Assembly (NCBI GenBank): GCA_030450335.1
Contig: JAKDIS010000013.1
Span: 1 to 33,164, forward strand
DNA: 33,164 nucleotides
From: Corynebacterium sp.
GTDB taxonomy: Bacteria > Actinomycetota > Actinomycetes > Mycobacteriales > Mycobacteriaceae
Reading direction: 5' to 3'
The notes under the pieces were generated by a model, which was given only the letters and a program-made list of their open reading frames with translations, was not told the DNA's origin and searched no databases. This document shows positions 25,585 through 33,164 of this stretch, one piece after another; position 1 is the first letter of the stretch; each line of letters starts with the position of its first letter. A program made the translations under genes and the position numbers.

Positions 25585-25719
25585 CTCCCGTATGTCTGCC
25601 GGACGCCCTGCCGGTCGCCCGGACGACGCCCCCGCGTCACGTGCCGGATCCGTCCCTCCGCCGGCACGCGAAGACCGAATCCGGCACGCGGCGCGGGGTG
25701 CTCCGTGTGGTGCCCCGTC

Positions 25720-26910
25720 CTAGCCGTAGGTGAACAGTTGGTTGTTCAGCAGCGCACTCGGCGTATCCACCAGCCCCTTGGACGCCACACCCTCTCCCCT
25801 GGCCTCGAGTACGCCGCCGTAGAGCTGCCGGAAGCCGGTCAACGCCGCCGCGTAGTGGCTGACCGCGGTCTCGTAGGTCACGCCGATGCCACCGTGCAGC
25901 TGGATCGACTCCTCGGCCACCACCCGGGCCTGCCGGGCGAGGAAGACGTAGCTGTCCAACGCCGCGGCCTCGAGCTCCTCAAGACCAATTTCGCCGTTGT
26001 CTGCCGCCTCTGCCGTCTCCGCCATGGCCGCAGCCCACAGGGCGGTGGAACGGGCCAGCTCCACGTCCGAGTACAGCTGGGCGGCCCTGTGTGTCAGCAC
26101 CTGGAAGTTGTTGAGGGTCACGCCGAACTGCTTGCGGACCTTCAGGTACTCCACGGTCCGCGTCATCGCCGCGCCCATCAGCCCCGCCGCCCGACCGCCC
26201 TCGACGACACGCGCCAGTGCGACGGCACGGCGCAGAGCCTGTTCCGGCGCCTGTTCCGGTGCCTGCTCCGAGCCGTCGCCGTCGAGCCGCTCGGCCGGGG
26301 CGTCGCGGAACTCCACACTCCCGACCGGGGCCCACTGCGCGTCACGGTGGACGCTCACCGTCACGCCGTCGTCGGCGGTGACGAGGTAGACGCCGAGGGC
26401 ACCGTCCTGCACCGCGGTGACGAGGAAGGCGTCCACGTCGCCGGGGGCGGCGACCGCCCGCTTGGTGCCGCTGAGCCGACCGTCGACGACGGTGGCGCCA
26501 CGCGGGTCGGACCAGCCCGTGCCCGCTTCGGCGTGGGCGAGCGCCACGAGCCGCTCACCGGTGGCGATGCCCGGCAACCATGTCGACTTCTGGTCCTCTG
26601 AGCCGAGGTCCTGCAGCAGCCACGCCGGGACGTGCGCCAGGTCGGTGACCGGTTCGGGGACGGCGAGGTCGCCGAGCACGCCGGCGGCGGCGTAGGCCTC
26701 GCCCACGCCCGCCCCCGCGCCGTCGTACCTCTCGTCGATGACGAGGCCCGTCATCCCGAGTTCCGCGGCCTGCCGCCAGAGGTCCCGGCGGAAGGTGAGC
26801 GCCCCGTCCGGGGCGTCGGCACCACTGGTGGGGTCGTCCTCGGCGCCGGAGAAGACGCTGCGGACGGAGTCGGCGAGCATGCGCTGCTCGTCTGTCAGGG
26901 AAAGATCCAT
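25720..26910 (-). CDS. Acyl-CoA dehydrogenase family protein, small-subunit type
   Basis: 396 residues from ATG 26910. It shows a weakly conserved N-terminal domain (DLSLTDEQRMLADSVRSVF) and middle domain, and the C-terminal helical domain with RKQFGVTLNNFQ and ESIQLHGGIGVTYE. The usual substrate/FAD loop of the middle domain is degenerate (AHAEAGTGWSDPRG), as in the partner subunits of heteromeric dehydrogenases (PimD, FadE27 types). A 12-bp repeat in the gene (26237-26272) gives EQAPEQAPEQA. It starts 13 bases after the stop of the larger paralogue and should form a complex with it. The substrate cannot be told; ring- or side-chain acyl-CoAs are typical of such pairs. Confidence 0.87.
   Translation of the reverse strand: MDLSLTDEQRMLADSVRSVFSGAEDDPTSGADAPDGALTFRRDLWRQAAELGMTGLVIDERYDGAGAGVGEAYAAAGVLGDLAVPEPVTDLAHVPAWLLQDLGSEDQKSTWLPGIATGERLVALAHAEAGTGWSDPRGATVVDGRLSGTKRAVAAPGDVDAFLVTAVQDGALGVYLVTADDGVTVSVHRDAQWAPVGSVEFRDAPAERLDGDGSEQAPEQAPEQALRRAVALARVVEGGRAAGLMGAAMTRTVEYLKVRKQFGVTLNNFQVLTHRAAQLYSDVELARSTALWAAAMAETAEAADNGEIGLEELEAAALDSYVFLARQARVVAEESIQLHGGIGVTYETAVSHYAAALTGFRQLYGGVLEARGEGVASKGLVDTPSALLNNQLFTYG
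26237..26272 (-). repeat. Three 12-bp units inside the small acyl-CoA dehydrogenase gene
   Basis: GCCTGTTCCGGC, GCCTGTTCCGGT and GCCTGCTCCGAG (plus-strand reading) in tandem, coding for a Gln/Ala/Pro/Glu repeat in a loop between the middle and C-terminal domains. A similar 12-bp duplication (27027-27050) in the neighbouring gene gives GDEHGDEHGD. Confidence 0.75.
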
Positions 26911-26923
26911 TGTCGTGTCGCTC

Positions 26924-28084
26924 CTAGAGTCCGAGGATGGCCTTGGCGATGACGTTCGCCTGGACCTCGTTGGTGCCCCCGTAGATGGAGACCTTGCGGT
27001 TGTTGAGGTAGCGCACGACGGCATCGCCGTGCTCGTCCCCGTGCTCGTCACCGGTGATCTCGACGGCGTCGCTGCCGAGCGCCTCGACGGCCAGCTCGTT
27101 GATCTCCTGGAGCAGGCGGCTGCCCTCGATCTTCAGCATCGAGGACAGCGGGCTGGGCTTACCGTCCGTGCTCGTGGCGGTCACCCGCAGCTGCGTGGCC
27201 TCGACCGCCTTGAGCCGCAGCTTCACGTCGTAGAGGCGGTCGCGGAACAGGGGGTCGTCGATCACGCAGCGCCCGCCGAGGGTGCGCTGCGCCGCCGCCT
27301 CCACGACGTCGGCGTACTGGCGTTGGCTCGTGCCGACCTGGGTGATGCCGTTGCGCTCGTTGCCGAGCAGGAACTTGGCGTAGGTCCAGCCCTTGTTCTC
27401 CTCTCCGACGAGGTTCTCCACCGGGATGCGCACGTCGGTGAAGAAGAACTCGTTGACCTCCACGGACCCGTCGATCAGGCGGATGGGGCGGCGCTCGATG
27501 CCCGGGGTGTCCAGGTCGACGAGCAGAAAGGAGATCCCCTGCTGCTTCTTCGGCGCCGAGGGGTCGGTACGGGCCAGCAGGAACATCCACTCGCCGTACT
27601 GGCCCAGCGTGGTCCAGGTCTTCTGCCCGTTGACCACGTAGTGGTCGCCGTCGCGCACGGCGGTTGTCGACAGGCCCGCCAGGTCGGAGCCTGCGCCGGG
27701 TTCGGAGAAGCCCTGCGCCCACCAGATGTCCAGGTTGGCGGTCTTCGCCAGGAACCGGTCCTTGATCTCCTCGCTGCCGAACGCGGCGATCACGGGGCCG
27801 ACCATGCCGGTGTTGAAGGCCAGCGGTTCAGGGATGCCGGCCCGCTGCAGTTCGTTGGTGTAGATGTGGGACTGGACGGGGGTCCAGTCCTGCCCGCCGT
27901 ACTCGACCGGCCAGTGCGGGACGGCGACACCGTGGTGGTTCAGGACGCGCTGCGCGGCGACGATGTCGTCGCGGGTGACGTGGCCGGCGCGCATGCGGTC
28001 GCGGATCTCCGCGGGCACGTCAGCGAAAATACCGCGGAGTCTGTCGCGGAAGGCGACGTCCTCCTCCGAGAGCTCGAGATTCAC
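26924..28084 (-). CDS. Acyl-CoA dehydrogenase, large-subunit type
   Basis: 386 residues from GTG 28084; GAGGAG lies 8 bases upstream, while the GTG at 28090 would leave only 2. The N-terminal domain, the FAD-contact loop GFSEPGAGSDLAGL and NGQKTWTT in the middle domain are clear. The usual C-terminal catalytic Glu of the YEGT motif is absent (IYGGTNEVQ), but Glu243 in LLGNERNGI aligns by pattern with the alternative base of isovaleryl-CoA dehydrogenase and FadE26. It should oxidise an acyl-CoA to the 2-enoyl-CoA using FAD, with the downstream paralogue as partner. PimC (pimeloyl-CoA) and steroid-side-chain FadE enzymes are the closest families I can name. Confidence 0.9.
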   Translation of the reverse strand: MNLELSEEDVAFRDRLRGIFADVPAEIRDRMRAGHVTRDDIVAAQRVLNHHGVAVPHWPVEYGGQDWTPVQSHIYTNELQRAGIPEPLAFNTGMVGPVIAAFGSEEIKDRFLAKTANLDIWWAQGFSEPGAGSDLAGLSTTAVRDGDHYVVNGQKTWTTLGQYGEWMFLLARTDPSAPKKQQGISFLLVDLDTPGIERRPIRLIDGSVEVNEFFFTDVRIPVENLVGEENKGWTYAKFLLGNERNGITQVGTSQRQYADVVEAAAQRTLGGRCVIDDPLFRDRLYDVKLRLKAVEATQLRVTATSTDGKPSPLSSMLKIEGSRLLQEINELAVEALGSDAVEITGDEHGDEHGDAVVRYLNNRKVSIYGGTNEVQANVIAKAILGL

Positions 28085-28097
28085 GGGCACTGCTCCT

Positions 28098-28107
28098 CAC
28101 ATATGTG
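28098..28107. promoter_or_regulatory. CACATATGTG palindrome before the acyl-CoA dehydrogenase operon
   Basis: A 10-bp perfect palindrome directly beside the Shine-Dalgarno site of the first gene. It may be an operator that blocks transcription, or chance. It does not match the KstR steroid-regulator motif. Confidence 0.35.
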
Positions 28108-28270
28108 CTGCATCACTGATCTTCATGGAACGTGACCCAGACTACGCCCGCGACCACACGCGGAGACGAAGCAGACGGCGCATCCGGAATAGACCGCACG
28201 GTCCACCTGTTGTGGGGAGGGACGGCGACCAGAGACGGCACCGTCACACCACACCAACAGGAGGCACAAC

Positions 28271-28942
28271 ATGACGAACATTCTCATCATCGGCGGGCAC
28301 GGCAAGGTCGGACTGCTGGCAGCACCGAAACTCGTCAAGGACGGCTTCGAGGTCACGTCCCTCATCCGCAACCCCGACCAGACCGCGGAGATCGAGTCGC
28401 TCGGCGCCTCCGCCCTGGTCAAGGACGTCACCGCCCTCACCCCGGCACAGTGGGACGACGTACTCGCAGGCTTCGACGTGGTGGTGTGGACCGCCGGCAA
28501 CGGTGGCCGGGCAGGTCAGGACGTGACCTACGCGGTCGACCGCGACGCCGCCCTGGCCGTCATCGACTCCCTCGAGCGGCTGCGTGACTCCGGCGACGCC
28601 GGTACCACGCCCCGCTACATCAACGTCTCCTACGCCGGTGCGCGCAACCACACCGTGCCGGAGAGCGACGACTTCTTCGCCTACGCGGACTCGAAGAAGA
28701 CCGTCGACGACCGCCTCGTCGCCACCGAGGGCCTGGACTACGTGATCCTCGGCCCGGCCGCGCTCACCGAGGAGCCGGCCGGCGGCTTCGCCCCGGTCAC
28801 CGCCGACCTGGACCGCGCCGACTCGCACACCGCGCGTGAACTCGTCGCCGACGCCGTGGTGGAGTTCGCCGGACGCGACACCGTGTCCGGTCAGCGCACC
28901 GTCGAGTTCGTCGACGGCGAGCGCCCCGTCAGCGAGCTCTAA
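28271..28942 (+). CDS. NAD(P)-binding atypical short-chain dehydrogenase/epimerase-like protein
   Basis: 223 residues with a Rossmann start ILIIGGHGKVG (4-14), Arg at the end of the second strand (LIRN, suggesting NADP), VVWTAGNGG after the fourth strand and YADSKKTVDD in place of the classical YxxxK. This is the NAD(P)H-binding SDR_a5-like class (YwnB/YtfG relatives), whose members act as quinone reductases, flavin reductases or sensors. The substrate is not known. ATG 28271 has AGGAGG 7 bases upstream. It is divergent from the acyl-CoA dehydrogenase operon and convergent with thiE, with only 16 bases to its stop. Confidence 0.87.
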   Translation: MTNILIIGGHGKVGLLAAPKLVKDGFEVTSLIRNPDQTAEIESLGASALVKDVTALTPAQWDDVLAGFDVVVWTAGNGGRAGQDVTYAVDRDAALAVIDSLERLRDSGDAGTTPRYINVSYAGARNHTVPESDDFFAYADSKKTVDDRLVATEGLDYVILGPAALTEEPAGGFAPVTADLDRADSHTARELVADAVVEFAGRDTVSGQRTVEFVDGERPVSEL

Positions 28943-28958
28943 CTCGCCGCACCTCCGC

Positions 28959-29654
28959 TCAGGGGCCCCGCAGGATCCCCTTGAGCCCCGCCGCCGCGGC
29001 CCGCGGGTCGTCGGCGGTGGTCACCCCACGCACGACCACCGCGCGGCGTCCCCCGGCCGCGACGACCGCCGGCAGGGTCGCCTCGTTGACCCCGCCGATG
29101 GTGAACCAGGGTTTCGTGCTCCCGGCCGCGTCGAGCATCTCCGCGGTACGGGTCACCAGTTCCAGGCCGGTGGCGGTCCGCCCCGGCTTCGTCGGGGTCT
29201 CCCACACCGGGCCGGTGCAGAAGTAGTCCAGTGCGTCGTCCCGCATCGCCGCCCTCGCCTGCTCGGCCGAGTGGGTCGACAGGCCCACCAGCACGTCGGG
29301 CCCCACGATCCGCCGCGCCTGCGCGACGCTCAGGTCGTCCTGCCCGACGTGCAGTACGTCCGCCCCCACCAGGACCGCGACGTCCGCCCGGTCGTTGACG
29401 GCGACGAGTCCGTCGTGCTCGGCGGCGACGCCGGACAGCACCTGCAGCGCGGCAATCTCCTCGCTGGTACTGACCGAACGGTCACGGATCTGCACGATGT
29501 CCACGCCCCCGTCGAAGGCGGCGTGCAGGAAGTCCTCCAGGTCGCCCTGCTCCCGGCGCGCCGTGGTGCACAGGTAGAGCGAGGCGTCCTGCAGTCGGCT
29601 GCGACGTCGGGAGCCTGTCGTGGCGGGGTCGTTCGTGCGCTGCTGCGGGTCCAT
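28959..29654 (-). CDS. thiE: Thiamine-phosphate synthase
   Basis: 231 residues, TIM barrel. Motifs: VQIRDR (54-59), VNDRADVA (86-93), HVGQDDL (102-108), GLSTHS (124-129), the pyrophosphate loop TGPVWETPTKPGR (147-159) and GGVN later. The enzyme couples hydroxymethylpyrimidine diphosphate with the thiazole phosphate made by ThiG/ThiS/ThiO to give thiamine phosphate. A basic N-terminal extension of about 24 residues precedes the barrel. ATG 29654 follows a TACCAT box by 8 bases. It is divergent from thiOSGF and lies outside the TPP riboswitch. Confidence 0.95.
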   Translation of the reverse strand: MDPQQRTNDPATTGSRRRSRLQDASLYLCTTARREQGDLEDFLHAAFDGGVDIVQIRDRSVSTSEEIAALQVLSGVAAEHDGLVAVNDRADVAVLVGADVLHVGQDDLSVAQARRIVGPDVLVGLSTHSAEQARAAMRDDALDYFCTGPVWETPTKPGRTATGLELVTRTAEMLDAAGSTKPWFTIGGVNEATLPAVVAAGGRRAVVVRGVTTADDPRAAAAGLKGILRGP

Positions 29655-29662
29655 GTGGTGTG

Positions 29663-29668
29663 ATGGTA
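29663..29668 (-). promoter_or_regulatory. -10 box of thiE, overlapping a possible thiO -10
   Basis: TACCAT on the minus strand ends 8 bases before ATG 29654 (leaderless). On the plus strand GATGGT (29662-29667) may be the thiO -10, giving a start near 29674, just before the riboswitch. The two divergent promoters would overlap. Confidence 0.45.
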
Positions 29669-29679
29669 GTCGTTAAGCG

Positions 29680-29770
29680 AACGACGGGAGCCCCCGACGC
29701 CGGGGCTGAGAGGACCGGGGCACACCGGTCGACCGTTCACACCTGATGCGGATCATGCCGCCGGAGGAAC
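29680..29770 (+). promoter_or_regulatory. TPP riboswitch (THI element) of the thiOSGF operon
   Basis: The conserved pyrimidine-sensing box GGGGCTGAGAGG (CTGAGA at 29706-29711) and the diphosphate-sensing box ACCTGATGCGGATCATGCCG (29741-29760) are both present, with a 5' P1 strand near 29683-29694. The 3' end CCGGAGGAAC (29761-29770) contains the thiO Shine-Dalgarno GGAGG (29763-29767), so TPP binding should hide the ribosome-binding site. Known class: TPP closes thiamine genes. No terminator hairpin lies between it and thiO, so control of translation is likely. Confidence 0.95.
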
Positions 29771-29779
29771 AGAACGCAG

Positions 29780-30981
29780 ATGCCCGACATTCTTGTCGTC
29801 GGCGCCGGGGTGATCGGGCTGAGTACGGCCTGGTCGCTACGGCAGGCCGGACACACCGTCACCGTCGTCGACCCCGCCCCGGGGTCCGGCGCCAGCCGTG
29901 CCGCCGCCGGCATGCTCGCCGCGGTCAGCGAGGTCGTGCACGGCCACGACCGGATCCGCCCGCTGATGCTCGCCTCCGCCGCCGCCTACCCGGAGTTCAT
30001 CGCCGGGCTGGAGGACGCCGTGGGCCACCCGGTGGGTTACCGCGCCACTGCCACGCTGGGGGTGGGTGCCACGCGCGGTGACGTGGCGGCGTTGTCCGAC
30101 CTTGCCGAGGTGCAGCGTGCCGGGGGCATGTCGGTGGAGCAGCTCACCGTGCGGCAGGCCCGGCGGCTGGAGCCTGCGCTGTCTCCGGGGATCGCCGGGG
30201 CGTTCCTGCTCGCCGACGACCACCAGGTCGACCCGCGCATGCTGGTGGACGCCCTCCTGGAGGCGCTCACGGCGCCGAACGGCGCGAGCGGCGCGCCCGG
30301 CGTCCCGGGCCCGGCGGGAACGCTGCACCGTGGCCGCGTCCGGACCGTCCTGCGTGAGGACGGTAGCGGGGCCGTGACGGGGGTGCTGCTCGACGACGGC
30401 ACCCGCCTGCACGCCGACACCACCGTGCTGAGCCCCGGTCTCGCCCTGTCCGACATCGGCGGGCTGCCGGAGGCGGCACGCGTCGCGCTGCGCCCGGTGC
30501 ACGGCGACATCCTGCGCGCCCGCCTGCGCCCGGGGCGTCCTGCACTGCTGGAACGCACCGTGCGCGGCCTCGTGGACGGCCGGCCGGTCTACCTCGTGCC
30601 CCGGCAGGACGGGGGCATGGTGATCGGGGCGACCGAACGCGAGGACGGCTTCGACGGCGTCTCCCTCGAGGGCGCCCACCAGCTGCTGCGCGACGCGCAG
30701 ATCCTGGTGCCCGGTGCCGCCGACCTGGAGCTCACCGAGATGCTCGCCCGCGCCCGGCCCGGCACCCCCGACGACATCCCCTACCTGGGCCCGGTGCCCG
30801 GAGACGACGGTGCGGTGGACGGGGTGCTGGTGTGCACCGGCCACTCGCGTCACGGGGTGCTGCTGGCGCCGGTGAGCGCCCGGCTCGTCGGCGCGCTCGT
30901 CAGCGACTCTGCCGGCTCTGCGGATCCTGCCGACACCTCCCTGCTCGCCACCACCTCCCTGGAAAGGACCCTGGACCAACC

Positions 30982-30985
<4 letters not shown>
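29780..30985 (+). CDS. thiO: Glycine oxidase for thiazole synthesis
   Basis: 401 residues, D-amino-acid-oxidase fold. FAD Rossmann motif VVGAGVIGLSTAWSL (6-20) and, near the C-terminus, VCTGHSRHGVLLAP for flavin and substrate contact. It oxidises glycine to dehydroglycine with oxygen, the imine used by ThiG; its presence instead of ThiH marks an aerobic pathway. The ATG lies 12 bases behind the GGAGG at the riboswitch end. Its stop overlaps the thiS start by four bases (ATGA). Confidence 0.94.

Positions 30986-33164
<2,179 letters not shown>

Overview
The window is a stretch of chromosomal housekeeping DNA from a high-GC actinobacterium, almost certainly a Corynebacterium species. The gene order follows the ripC/nlpC – qcrCAB – ctaE – ctaF – ctaC – ltsA – IscA-like – DUF3043 – cobT-like – ilvE – pepA – aceF – lipB – lipA – DUF4191 – RDD – glnA block known from Corynebacterium and, in part, from Mycobacterium tuberculosis. 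Corynebacterial traits include a diheme cytochrome c (QcrC) for a bcc-aa3 supercomplex, a CtaC with a charged insert, the LtsA-type asparagine synthase, a two-lipoyl-domain AceF, and many start codons placed 7-8 bases behind a -10 box (leaderless mRNAs). No insertion sequence, phage gene, CRISPR array, tRNA or rRNA was recognised.

Layout. 1-1.56 kb (minus): two secreted NlpC/P60-type cell-wall proteins, the second behind a probable c-di-AMP riboswitch. 2.0-2.6 kb: a short DEDDh exonuclease. 2.7-10.4 kb: the respiratory supercomplex genes ctaE-qcrC-qcrA-qcrB and ctaC-ctaF, all on the minus strand, with a lone trpD inserted on the plus strand. 10.8-12.7 kb: ltsA. 12.8-15.0 kb: an A-type Fe-S carrier, a DUF3043 membrane protein and a CobT-like protein that appears to lack the catalytic glutamate. 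15.1-18.3 kb: ilvE, pepA and a small lineage-specific protein. 18.6-22.2 kb: aceF followed by lipB and lipA, so the lipoylated E2 sits beside the enzymes that make its cofactor. 22.3-25.5 kb: two membrane proteins and glutamine synthetase. 25.7-28.9 kb: a two-gene acyl-CoA dehydrogenase operon and an NAD(P)-binding protein. 29.0-33.2 kb: thiamine genes, with thiE on the minus strand and thiO-thiS-thiG-thiF behind a TPP riboswitch on the plus strand; thiF runs off the window.

Regulation seen in the sequence: two riboswitches, about ten genes with a TANNNT-like box ending 7-8 bases before the start codon, and six GC-rich hairpins, most of them at convergent gene ends, that look like terminators.

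I found no convincing undescribed multi-gene system. The best items for a second look are the apparently inactive CobT homologue, the c-di-AMP riboswitch candidate, the series of leaderless starts, the heteromeric-type acyl-CoA dehydrogenase pair, and the split thiamine locus in which only one arm lies behind the riboswitch.
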